Shown here one piece after another: positions 31,023-39,757 of a stretch of 64,000 nucleotides of DNA; the first letter of the stretch is position 1, and the number at the start of each line of letters is the position of its first letter. The notes beneath the pieces are model-generated. The model made no database searches and was not told where the DNA came from. It worked only from the letters and a program-made list of their open reading frames with translations. Origin of the DNA: Paracoccaceae bacterium (GTDB taxonomy: Bacteria > Pseudomonadota > Alphaproteobacteria > Rhodobacterales > Rhodobacteraceae); contig CANIKY010000001.1 in assembly GCA_947468085.1 (NCBI GenBank), positions 40,397-104,396 on the forward strand. The letters are read 5' to 3'. The translations under genes were made by a program, and so were the position numbers.

Positions 31023-32996
31023 ATGATCGTCGAGCTTGGCCATTACGCCCTGATCCTTGCTTTTGTCATTGCAACCCTTCAGGCCATCTTGCCGATGGTG
31101 GGGGCGCAGCGCCGAGATCAGGTTCTGATGGCGCTGGCTGGCCCTGCAGCCACGTCTCAATTCTTCCTGATCGCTATCAGCTTTGGTGCGCTGACCTATG
31201 CCTTTGTCACCAGCGATTTCAGCCTGCGACTGGTGGTGAACAATTCTCACACGCTCAAACCCATGCTGTACAAAGTGGCAGGGGTTTGGGGCAATCATGA
31301 AGGCTCGTTGCTGCTTTGGGTCTTGGCGCTAAGCTTTTACGGCGCATTGGCGCACTGGTTTGGCGGCCAATTGCCCGCCCGTTTGAAAGCGCGAGTTCTG
31401 GCGGTACAAGGCGCCATCGGGTCGGCCTTCTTGGCCTTTATGTTGTGGACATCCAACCCCTTCCTCCGGCTGGCCTCTCCACCGATGAACGGGCATGACT
31501 TGAACCCCCTGCTGCAAGATCCGGGATTGGCCTTTCACCCGCCGTTTTTGTATCTGGGCTATGTCGGGCTTTCGATGGCCTTTGCCTTTGCCGTGGCAGC
31601 CTTGATCGAGGGGCGCGTGGATGCCGCTTGGGGCCGCTGGGTGCGCCCTTGGACGCTGACCGCGTGGTTGTTTTTAACAATCGGCATCACGATGGGGTCG
31701 CTGTGGGCCTATTACGAGTTGGGCTGGGGCGGGTTTTGGTTTTGGGATCCGGTCGAAAACGCCAGTTTCATGCCGTGGCTGATTGCCACGGCGCTACTTC
31801 ATTCGGCCATCGTGGTGGAAAAGCGCGAAAGCCTGAAGGCTTGGACCATTCTTTTGGCGATCTTGGCCTTTGGCTTTTCGCTGGTGGGCACCTTTATCGT
31901 GCGCTCGGGGGTTATCACCTCGGTCCACGCTTTTGCCTCTGATCCCACGCGGGGGGTGTTTGTGCTGGCGATCCTTGCGGTCTTTGTGGGCGGGGCACTG
32001 ACGCTGTTTGCCCTGCGTGCGGGCGCGTTAGAGGCGAAAGGTGTATTTGCCATGGTCAGCCGCGAGACGGGGCTGGTGGTCAACAACCTGCTTCTGACCG
32101 TGTCGTGTTTTGTGGTGTTTATCGGTACGATCTGGCCCTTGGTGGCCGAGATTTTGTGGAACCGCGCCCTATCGGTCGGCGCGCCCTTTTTTAACGCGGC
32201 CTTTATGCCTTTTGCGATCGGATTGGCGATTGTTCTGCCCATTGGGGCAGTCTTGCCGTGGAAGCGCGCTGATCTGGGCCGTGCGTTGAAACCCTTTGCC
32301 GGGGCTTTGGCCCTAACGGTGGCGGCGGCTTTGCTGGCTTATGCTGTCACTGGCGGCGTCTCCACCCTTGGCCCTTTGGGCGTGGCCCTTGCCGTGTGGC
32401 TGGTCGCGGGTGTGGCGATGGATCTGTGGCAACGCTGCGGACGTGGCACGCTTGCCCAAAGGCTGGGCCGCTTGGCCCGATTGCCCCGCGCCGATTGGGG
32501 CCGCGCTATGGCCCATGCGGGGTTTGGCGTGGCAATCTTTGGCATCGTGTCGGTGACGACTTGGGCAGTCGAGGATATCCGCGTGGTCAACGTGGGTGAA
32601 AGCTATGACCTTGGGCCGTACAGCGTGCAACTGGTTGACCTAAGTGATCAGACGGGCCCGAACTACACCGCCCAAGTGGCCGAGCTGCGCGTGACCAAAG
32701 ACGGGGCAGAGGTGGCGGTGATGCATCCGGCCAAACGCACCTATCCCATAGCCGGCATGGCCACGAACGAGGCCGCGATCCGGCCAGGCATCTTTGGCGA
32801 CATTTATCTGGTGGTGGGCGATGCGCAAGATGGCGGCGGCTATGCGGTGCGCTCGTATTTGAAACCCTTTGCCTTGTGGCTGTGGTTGGGCGGGTTGATG
32901 ATGGCATTGGGCGGAACGCTCAGCCTGTCCGACAGACGGTTTCGCGTGGCGGCAGGGGCGCGGCGGTCATCCAATATTGCAGTGGCCGCAGAATGA
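31023..32996 (+). CDS. ccmF: Heme lyase CcmF/NrfE family subunit
   Basis: MIVELGHYALILAFVIATLQ...; WGNHEGSLLLWVL; GWGGFWFWDPVENASFMPWL (WWD domain). Confidence 0.97.
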   Translation: MIVELGHYALILAFVIATLQAILPMVGAQRRDQVLMALAGPAATSQFFLIAISFGALTYAFVTSDFSLRLVVNNSHTLKPMLYKVAGVWGNHEGSLLLWVLALSFYGALAHWFGGQLPARLKARVLAVQGAIGSAFLAFMLWTSNPFLRLASPPMNGHDLNPLLQDPGLAFHPPFLYLGYVGLSMAFAFAVAALIEGRVDAAWGRWVRPWTLTAWLFLTIGITMGSLWAYYELGWGGFWFWDPVENASFMPWLIATALLHSAIVVEKRESLKAWTILLAILAFGFSLVGTFIVRSGVITSVHAFASDPTRGVFVLAILAVFVGGALTLFALRAGALEAKGVFAMVSRETGLVVNNLLLTVSCFVVFIGTIWPLVAEILWNRALSVGAPFFNAAFMPFAIGLAIVLPIGAVLPWKRADLGRALKPFAGALALTVAAALLAYAVTGGVSTLGPLGVALAVWLVAGVAMDLWQRCGRGTLAQRLGRLARLPRADWGRAMAHAGFGVAIFGIVSVTTWAVEDIRVVNVGESYDLGPYSVQLVDLSDQTGPNYTAQVAELRVTKDGAEVAVMHPAKRTYPIAGMATNEAAIRPGIFGDIYLVVGDAQDGGGYAVRSYLKPFALWLWLGGLMMALGGTLSLSDRRFRVAAGARRSSNIAVAAE

Positions 32997-33454
32997 AGCG
33001 TCTTGCCGCCGTTCTAGCCCTTGCCTTGCTGGCCACGCCCGCCTTGGCCGTGCGCCCCGATGAAATGCTGCCGGATCCGGGGCTAGAGGCGCGGGCGCGC
33101 GCCCTGTCGCAGGGACTGCGCTGCCTTGTCTGCCGAAACGAAAGCATCGACGATTCCGACGCTGATCTCGCGCATGATCTGCGCGTGCTGCTGCGCAGCC
33201 GCCTGACGGCGGGTGACAGCGACGAACAGGCGGTGGCCTATATCGTCGCACGCTACGGCGAGTTTGTGCTGCTGAACCCCACGACCCAAGGCGCTAACTT
33301 GATCCTATGGGGCGCAGGCCCCGCCGCCCTGCTGGCCGGGGCTTGGCTCGCTCTTTCCGTTACCCGTCGTCGGGCGCGTGCCCCAGAAGCCGCAGCACTT
33401 TCGCCCGACGATCAGGCCAAGGTAAAGGCTTTGATGGAAAACACGCGAGTCTAA
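32993..33454 (+). CDS. ccmH: Cytochrome c-type biogenesis protein CcmH
   Basis: MKRLAAVLALALLATPALA...QGLRCLVCRNESIDDSDADLAHDLR; ATGA overlap with ccmF. Confidence 0.96.
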   Translation: MKRLAAVLALALLATPALAVRPDEMLPDPGLEARARALSQGLRCLVCRNESIDDSDADLAHDLRVLLRSRLTAGDSDEQAVAYIVARYGEFVLLNPTTQGANLILWGAGPAALLAGAWLALSVTRRRARAPEAAALSPDDQAKVKALMENTRV

Positions 33455-33470
33455 AGCAAAAGCCCCGCCT

Positions 33471-34031
33471 TTAAGCTCCGCGCGACAGCGCCGCCACACC
33501 CGTGCGCGCAATTTCACGCAGACCCAAAGGCCGCATCAGATCTGCAAACGCATCGATCTTTTCAGGCGTGCCTGTCATCTCGAACACAAAGCTTTCCAGC
33601 GTGGAATCCACCACATTGGCGCGGAAAATCTCGGCCAAACGCAGCGCTTCAATCCGCGCCTCACCCTTGCCCGATACCTTAAACAGCGCCAGTTCCCGCT
33701 GCACCGAAGGGCCCTCGGCCGTCAAATCATGCACTTCATGCACGGGCACCAACCGGTCCAGCTGCGCCTTGATCTGGGCGATCACTTGCGGCGTGCCGCG
33801 CGTTACCACGGTGATGCGGCTCAGATGTCCCTCATGGTCCACCTCGGCCACGGTCAGGCTGTCGATGTTATACCCCCGCCCCGAAAACAACCCGATCACC
33901 CGCGCCAGAACGCCGCTTTCATTGTCCACCACCACGGCCAGCGTGTGGCTTTCAATCAATTCACCGTTCGGGTCGCGCAACTCATAAGCCGAATGGCTGG
34001 AAGAGCCTTTTTTGATATTGAGAGCGCTCAT
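33471..34031 (-). CDS. ilvH: Acetolactate synthase small subunit
   Basis: ACT domain: HTLAVVVDNESGVLARVIGLFSGRGYNIDSLTVAEVDHEGHLSRITVV. Confidence 0.97.
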   Translation of the reverse strand: MSALNIKKGSSSHSAYELRDPNGELIESHTLAVVVDNESGVLARVIGLFSGRGYNIDSLTVAEVDHEGHLSRITVVTRGTPQVIAQIKAQLDRLVPVHEVHDLTAEGPSVQRELALFKVSGKGEARIEALRLAEIFRANVVDSTLESFVFEMTGTPEKIDAFADLMRPLGLREIARTGVAALSRGA

Positions 34032-34039
34032 CTTCGCCC

Positions 34040-34168
34040 CTTTCATATGTGTAAAAATATCCCACGGGGGTGCGGGGGTGTGAAACCCCCGCTATTGTGA
34101 CGGGTGCGGGGGTGTGAAACCCCCACTATTGTGACGGGTGCAGGGGTGTTAAACCCCCACTCGTCACC
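34040..34168. repeat. Dispersed repeat copy C plus 34-bp tandem hairpin array (3 units) between ilvB and ilvH
   Basis: CTTTCATATGTGTAAAAATATCCC (34040-34063), then TGCGGGGGTGTGAAACCCCCGCTATTGTGACGGG repeated at 34071, 34105 and 34139 (last unit degenerate). Confidence 0.92.
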
Positions 34169-35920
34169 TTAAACCAGCACCGCGCCCTTAGCCTCGATCA
34201 CCCCTTGCGTATCAGCATCGCCCAGCAGCATTTCGTTATGCGGCTTGCCCGAGGGGATCATGGGGAAGCAGTTTTCGTGCTTTTCCACGCGGCAATCAAA
34301 AATCACCGGGCCGTTATAGGCCAGCATTTCCTTGATCGCCTCATCCAGATCGGCGGGGTCGTCGATGCGAATACCCTTGCAACCAAAGGCTTCGGCGAGT
34401 TTCACAAAGTCGGGCAAGGATTCAGACCAGCTGCTGGAATACCGCTCGCCGTGCAGCAATTCTTGCCATTGACGCACCATGCCAAGGCGTTCGTTGTTCA
34501 AGATGAACTGCTTGACGGGCGCGCGAAACTGCATCGCGGTGCCCATTTCTTGCATGTTCATCAGCCAGCTTGCTTCGCCTGCCACGTTGATCACCAAGGC
34601 GTCGGGGTGGGCTACTTGCACGCCGATGCTGGCGGGCAGGCCGTAGCCCATGGTACCCAAACCGCCTGATGTCATCCAGCGGTTCGGGTCTTCGAACCCA
34701 AGAAATTGCGCGGCCCACATCTGGTGCTGGCCGACTTCGGTGGTGATATAGCGGTCCATCCCCTTGGTCAGCGCTTCCAGCCGTTCCAGCGCGTGCTGCG
34801 GCTTGATCACGGTGGAAGAGTTCTTATAGGTCAGGCACTTGACCGCGCGCCATTGGGTAATCTGCGCCCACCATTTGGGCAGGGCGGCGCGGTTGGTCTT
34901 TGACCCGCGCGCGCGCCATTGGCGCAGCACCTCTTCCAAAACCAGCGTCACATCGCCCACAATGCCCACATCAACCCGCACCACCTTGTTGATCGACGAG
35001 GGGTCGATGTCGATATGCACCTTTTTGGAATGCGGGCTGAAATCCTTGATCCGCCCCGTGATGCGGTCATCAAAGCGCGCGCCGATGTTGATCATCACAT
35101 CACAGCCATGCATCGACAGATTGGCCTCGTACAGCCCATGCATCCCCAGCATGCCCAGCCAGTTCTTGCCCGATGCCGGATAAGACCCAAGCCCCATCAG
35201 GGTTGAGGTGATGGGAAAGTCCGTCTCGGCCACGAGTTCGCGCAACAAAGCCGATGCGGCGCGCCCCGAATTGATCACGCCGCCGCCGGTATAAAACAGG
35301 GGGCGTTCAGCGGTTTCGATCAGATCGACCAGTTTTGCAATCTGCGCCTCGTCCCCGCGCACGCGGGGTTGGTAATGCGAGGTTTTGGCCTGTTCGCGCG
35401 GCGTGTAAAGGGCTGTGGCAAACTGCACATCCTTGGGAATGTCGACCAGCACCGGGCCAGGGCGGCCTTTGGTGGCGACATGAAAGGCTTGATGGATCGT
35501 TTCAGACAGTTTGGCCGTATCTTTGACCAGCCAGTTCATCTTGGTACAGGGGCGGGTGATGCCCACGGTGTCAGCCTCTTGGAAGCCATCGGTGCCGATC
35601 ATAAAGGTGGGCACCTGGCCCGAAATCACGATGATCGGGATGGAATCCATCAAGGCATCGGTCAAGCCTGTCACCGCATTGGTCGCCCCCGGCCCCGATG
35701 TCACCAAGGCCACCCCCGGCTTGCCGGTGGAACGGGCATAGCCCTCGGCCATATGGACGGCACCTTGTTCGTGGCGCACCAGAATATGGCGGATGTCGTT
35801 TTGCTGGAAGATCTCGTCATAAATCGGCAGCACGGCCCCACCGGGATAGCCAAACACCACCTCGACGCCCTGATCTTTCAGCGCCTGCACCACCATTCTT
35901 GCCCCGGTCATCTGCTGCAT
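34169..35920 (-). CDS. ilvB: Acetolactate synthase large subunit
   Basis: 583 aa; ThDP enzyme; VVFGYPGGAVLPIYDEI, VRHEQGAVHMAEGYARSTGKPGV. Confidence 0.97.
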   Translation of the reverse strand: MQQMTGARMVVQALKDQGVEVVFGYPGGAVLPIYDEIFQQNDIRHILVRHEQGAVHMAEGYARSTGKPGVALVTSGPGATNAVTGLTDALMDSIPIIVISGQVPTFMIGTDGFQEADTVGITRPCTKMNWLVKDTAKLSETIHQAFHVATKGRPGPVLVDIPKDVQFATALYTPREQAKTSHYQPRVRGDEAQIAKLVDLIETAERPLFYTGGGVINSGRAASALLRELVAETDFPITSTLMGLGSYPASGKNWLGMLGMHGLYEANLSMHGCDVMINIGARFDDRITGRIKDFSPHSKKVHIDIDPSSINKVVRVDVGIVGDVTLVLEEVLRQWRARGSKTNRAALPKWWAQITQWRAVKCLTYKNSSTVIKPQHALERLEALTKGMDRYITTEVGQHQMWAAQFLGFEDPNRWMTSGGLGTMGYGLPASIGVQVAHPDALVINVAGEASWLMNMQEMGTAMQFRAPVKQFILNNERLGMVRQWQELLHGERYSSSWSESLPDFVKLAEAFGCKGIRIDDPADLDEAIKEMLAYNGPVIFDCRVEKHENCFPMIPSGKPHNEMLLGDADTQGVIEAKGAVLV

Positions 35921-35931
35921 CGTCTGGTCCC

Positions 35932-36054
35932 TTATCTCAACAAAAAGCCCCCAAAGCGTCTGGGGGCGCGGGGCAGTTCCCTCAATCGCCGACCTTGGGC
36001 GATTGCGCCATGGGCCTGCATTTTTGAGGGATAAACCCCTTTGGTTTTCAACAT
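35932..36054 (-). promoter_or_regulatory. ilvB 5' leader with candidate 40-codon leader ORF
   Basis: Reverse-strand ORF MLKTKGVYPSKMQAHGAIAQGRRLRELPRAPRRFGGFLLR*; preceded by TTGACG-N17-TAGTGT promoter-like sequence. Confidence 0.45.
35941..35967 (-). terminator. Terminator-like hairpin in the ilvB leader (candidate attenuator)
   Basis: Reverse strand GCCCCCA-gacgctt-TGGGGGC-TTTTTG; upstream hairpin AATCGCC/GGCGATT at 35984-36004; no same-strand gene between it and the divergent bpt. Confidence 0.7.
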
Positions 36055-36316
36055 CTCGGCGCGGACACTAGGGTTGGGGCAGGGGGGCGTCAACCGCAAA
36101 TCGACATGAAAAATGTCGTGGGCGCGGGATAATTTGAACTATTGTTCCAAAAAGGTGAATTTTTGCGCAAGTTTCAGTAAAAAAATCAGTACTGCGCCGG
36201 GTTTTCTGGCTTAGCGCCGCATCGTCTTCCAATGTGTCAGCGGCGTAACAAGACCCTTGGCGCGCGCGCGCAGCCTTGCTAACGTAAGAGCGTAATTAGT
36301 TTGGTCAAAAACCCCC

Positions 36317-37147
36317 ATGCGCCACACGCTGCCCATAGCGCCCCAGTTTTATGTCACAGCACCCCAACCGTGTCCCTATCTGGACGACCGGTTTGAGCGC
36401 AAGCTGTTCACAGCCTTACAGGGTGAACATGCGCAAAAACTGAACGACGCCCTGTCCAAGCAAGGGTTCCGGCGCAGCCAGAATGTGCTGTACCGGCCCT
36501 CTTGTGCCGAATGTTCGGCCTGCCTGTCCGCGCGGATCAAAGTGGCCGATTTCGTCCCCTCGCGCACGCAAAAGCGCGTGCTGAAAGGGGCCAAGCATCT
36601 GCGGCGTGCTGCCACTTCGCCTTGGGCCACCGAAGACCAGTTTGCCCTGTTTCGCCGCTATTTAGACGAGCGTCACGCCGATGGCGGGATGGCCGATATG
36701 GATGTGTTTGAATTTTCTGCCATGATCGAAGAGACGCCGATCAAATCGCGCGTGATCGAATACACCCGCCCTGCCGGCCCCGGAGAGCACGGGCGGCCGT
36801 TGGCCTGTGTCAGCCTGACCGATGTTTTCGATGATGGGTTGTCGATGGTCTATTCGTTTTACGATCCCAGCCTGCAAGACTTGTCCTTGGGCACTTACGC
36901 GATCCTTGACCATATCGAGATCGCGCGCGAAGCGGGCTTGCCCTATGTCTACCTTGGCTATTGGGTGCCCGGATCGCGCAAAATGGGCTATAAGGCCAAT
37001 TTCTCAGCGCTTGAAATCTACAAGGGCGGCCAGTGGGTTCCGATGGGCGACCCCGCCGATCATAGCGCGCAGTTGCATCCCTTGTCAGTTGAACCCATTG
37101 CCGAGCAAGTGGCCCATATCGCCCTGCCGCAAGCCCGTATCGGATGA
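36317..37147 (+). CDS. bpt: Aspartate/glutamate leucyltransferase (arginyltransferase family)
   Basis: 276 aa; [17 protein letters not shown]..., [43 protein letters not shown]. Confidence 0.95.
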   Translation: MRHTLPIAPQFYVTAPQPCPYLDDRFERKLFTALQGEHAQKLNDALSKQGFRRSQNVLYRPSCAECSACLSARIKVADFVPSRTQKRVLKGAKHLRRAATSPWATEDQFALFRRYLDERHADGGMADMDVFEFSAMIEETPIKSRVIEYTRPAGPGEHGRPLACVSLTDVFDDGLSMVYSFYDPSLQDLSLGTYAILDHIEIAREAGLPYVYLGYWVPGSRKMGYKANFSALEIYKGGQWVPMGDPADHSAQLHPLSVEPIAEQVAHIALPQARIG

Positions 37148-37536
37148 GGCTTGCCGCCCTGTCTCTGCTTGTGCCGGATTATGACGCTGCCATTTTCTTC
37201 TTTTGCGATGGCCTCGGTTTTAGTTTGACCGAAGATATCCCCCAAAGGACCAAACGTTGGGTGACAGTCAGCCCACCGGGCCAAAGCATTCGCCTTGTTC
37301 TTGCGCGGGCTGATACGGCTGCACAGCGGACGGCCATTGGCCAACAAGCCGGCGGGCGGGTCTGGTTGTTCTTGCACACCGATGATTTTGTGCGAGATGC
37401 GGCGAAAATCACGGCGGCGGGGGGTGTCTTTGAAGAGGATGCGCGCCACGAAGTCTACGGCACTGTTGCGGTTTGGCGCGATCCGTTTGGCAACCGCTGG
37501 GATTTAATCCAGCCCAAGCCGCAGCCCAAAGTTTAA
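37144..37536 (+). CDS. VOC (glyoxalase/bleomycin resistance) family protein
   Basis: 130 aa; betaalphabeta fold features, ...[23 protein letters not shown] overlap with bpt. Confidence 0.88.
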   Translation: MRLAALSLLVPDYDAAIFFFCDGLGFSLTEDIPQRTKRWVTVSPPGQSIRLVLARADTAAQRTAIGQQAGGRVWLFLHTDDFVRDAAKITAAGGVFEEDARHEVYGTVAVWRDPFGNRWDLIQPKPQPKV

Positions 37537-38519
37537 GCAGCATTGGCCCGTGTTGCTGCCATCTTTGCGGCCAAGCGTAGCGCCGCGATGGTGCTATCGG
37601 GCTTGGCAAGACCTTTGCCCGCAATGTCAAACCCCGTGCCATGATCGGGCGAGGTGCGGATGAAGGGCAGCCCCAAGGTCACATTCACCCCGCCGTCAAA
37701 GTCCAGCGTTTTAATCGGGATTAACGCTTGATCGTGATACATGCAAATCGCAGCGTCATAGGTTGCCCGTGCGCGCGGGTGAAACAAGGTATCGGCCGAC
37801 AGCGGCCCGCGCAGATCAAAGCCCATGGCTTGCAATCGGGTGATCAGGGGGTTGATCCATGCGATCTCTTCGCGCCCCATAGCCCCGCCTTCGCCGGCAT
37901 GGGGGTTAAGGCCCGCTATGGCCAAACGCGGTCGGGGCAGGCCGAAATCGCGTTGCAGTCCGCGAACGGTGACGCGGATTACTTCTTCCAGCAGGTCAGG
38001 GGTTAAGGCCGCAGGTACTTGGGACAAGGCAATATGGATCGTCGCGGGCACCACGCGCAAGGTGTCACACGCCAGCATCATCACGACAGAGGCGCCGCCC
38101 GCGAGATGGGCCAAAAACTCAGTATGACCGGGAAAGGCAAAGCCCGCCCCGTCTTGCAGGGCTTTTTTGTGGATGGGCAGCGTGCAAAGACCCAGCGCTT
38201 GGCCGGATTGGACCAGATCGACCGCGCGCGCTATTACGTCGATAACACCTTGGGCGTTGGCTGGGTCGGGATGGCCGGCGGTCGCTGCCCCCGCAAAGCG
38301 GTGTGCCAGTACCGGCAACACGCCCTTTGGCACAAGGGCCGCCTGATCAGGGCTGGCGATTTCAGTAAAGCCTGTGCCTTGGGGCAAATGGCGCGGATCG
38401 CCCAGCCAGAAGAAGGGCAGGTCTGGCAGGGCAAGTCGGGCCAGCACGGCAATCTCGGCCCCGATGCCCGCAGGCTCGCCACAGGTGAGCGCGATAGGTC
38501 TATGCCCTAAGCCGATCAT
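37533..38519 (-). CDS. pdxA: 4-hydroxythreonine-4-phosphate dehydrogenase
   Basis: 328 aa; ALTCGEPAGIGAEIA, FPGHTEFLA, ICMYHDQALIPIKTLDFDGGVNVTLGLPFIRTSPDHGTGFDIAGKG. Confidence 0.97.
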   Translation of the reverse strand: MIGLGHRPIALTCGEPAGIGAEIAVLARLALPDLPFFWLGDPRHLPQGTGFTEIASPDQAALVPKGVLPVLAHRFAGAATAGHPDPANAQGVIDVIARAVDLVQSGQALGLCTLPIHKKALQDGAGFAFPGHTEFLAHLAGGASVVMMLACDTLRVVPATIHIALSQVPAALTPDLLEEVIRVTVRGLQRDFGLPRPRLAIAGLNPHAGEGGAMGREEIAWINPLITRLQAMGFDLRGPLSADTLFHPRARATYDAAICMYHDQALIPIKTLDFDGGVNVTLGLPFIRTSPDHGTGFDIAGKGLAKPDSTIAALRLAAKMAATRANAA

Positions 38520-39739
38520 TCCTGAACAATGAAGGCTTGTGCGCGCAGTTCTTGCAGGTAGGCCGTTGCCATGAACGTCAGCTTTTCGTTCACCAAGTTT
38601 GAGCGCACATCATCGTGCGATGCCGGGACTTGCGATTGAGGACTGCGCGAGCACAGCATCACCAATTCCCCGATCCCGCCCACGCCCGCCACAATAGCGC
38701 TTTCGCCCGCATCCAAACCGGCCAGAACCCCGCGCAATTGCGGGGGCACGGCGGCTTCGGCCGAAGTTTGGCGTTGCAACGCTTGTTCTGGCAATCCGCG
38801 CGCTGCCACATCCAACCCCGCACATTCGGTGGCTTGGGCCTGAACCTTGGTCAGATCTTGGCCTGAGGCGGGCCGAAACACCGCGTAATCCACCTGCAAA
38901 GCACCTTTTGCAGCCCCTGCGCCCTCGCTTTGGTCGCGCATCAGATAGATGGCCACGGCCCCTTGCAAGGCAACAGGCGGGCTGATCTCGCCAGACTTTA
39001 GGCCGATTAAGACCTGTGCCACTTGTGGCGGCAGGGTGGTGGTGTCAATCCAACCCAAAGTGCCACCATTGGCGGCTGTGCGGCCTTTGGAAAAGATCCT
39101 TGCGGCATTGCCGAAATCCGTGGGCGTTTTCATCTTGGCACGGATTTTGACAGCTAAGGCCATAGCATCGCTTTTGCCATCATCGGGCAGAACCAGTTCG
39201 GACAAAAAGGCCCGCAACGGTCCGCCCGAAGCACCGCCTTGGGCGATGCGCCTGTCAACCTCGGCATCCGAAACTTTCAGGCGTCCGCTGAACTTGGCGC
39301 GCAGCACCGTGCGCCAAACAACGCCTGCCTTGACGAAATCGCGAAAGCTTTGTGGTTCAACACCCGCTTCTGCGATGGCCCTTATAAAATCCTCGGCTGA
39401 CAAATTGGCGCGCGAGGCGAATTCCGCCATGCCCGCGCGCACCTCATCCTCATTTGGGGTGATGCCAAAGGATTTGGCGGCGTCTAATTGCAAACGATCG
39501 TCGATCAGATCCTTTAAGGCGCGCTGTTCCAAATCGCCGGGTTGCTGCAAGACCTGCAAGAAGGCCAAACGCTGGGCGAGTTCAAAGCGGGTGATGACTG
39601 TGCCATTTACAGTCACGGCAGGGGTGAACATATTCCCCTCGGCCCGCGTGGGGTTGGGGGCAAGGCCAAAGACCAACACTCCAAGGCTAAGGCTGAAGGC
39701 CAGTGCCAGTCGCATCGCGATCATCACTTTGTGCGTCAT
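38516..39739 (-). CDS. surA: SurA-type peptidyl-prolyl isomerase/chaperone
   Basis: 407 aa, signal peptide, SurA N-domain (VNGTVITRFELAQRLAFLQ), PPIase-like region; between pdxA and lptD. Confidence 0.87.
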   Translation of the reverse strand: MTHKVMIAMRLALAFSLSLGVLVFGLAPNPTRAEGNMFTPAVTVNGTVITRFELAQRLAFLQVLQQPGDLEQRALKDLIDDRLQLDAAKSFGITPNEDEVRAGMAEFASRANLSAEDFIRAIAEAGVEPQSFRDFVKAGVVWRTVLRAKFSGRLKVSDAEVDRRIAQGGASGGPLRAFLSELVLPDDGKSDAMALAVKIRAKMKTPTDFGNAARIFSKGRTAANGGTLGWIDTTTLPPQVAQVLIGLKSGEISPPVALQGAVAIYLMRDQSEGAGAAKGALQVDYAVFRPASGQDLTKVQAQATECAGLDVAARGLPEQALQRQTSAEAAVPPQLRGVLAGLDAGESAIVAGVGGIGELVMLCSRSPQSQVPASHDDVRSNLVNEKLTFMATAYLQELRAQAFIVQE

Positions 39740-39757
39740 AGGCTCATTCCTGTTGCG

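Noticed and set aside
34071-34168. CRISPR-like array between ilvB and ilvH
   Set aside because: Units are contiguous tandem repeats with hairpins, no spacers, no cas genes.
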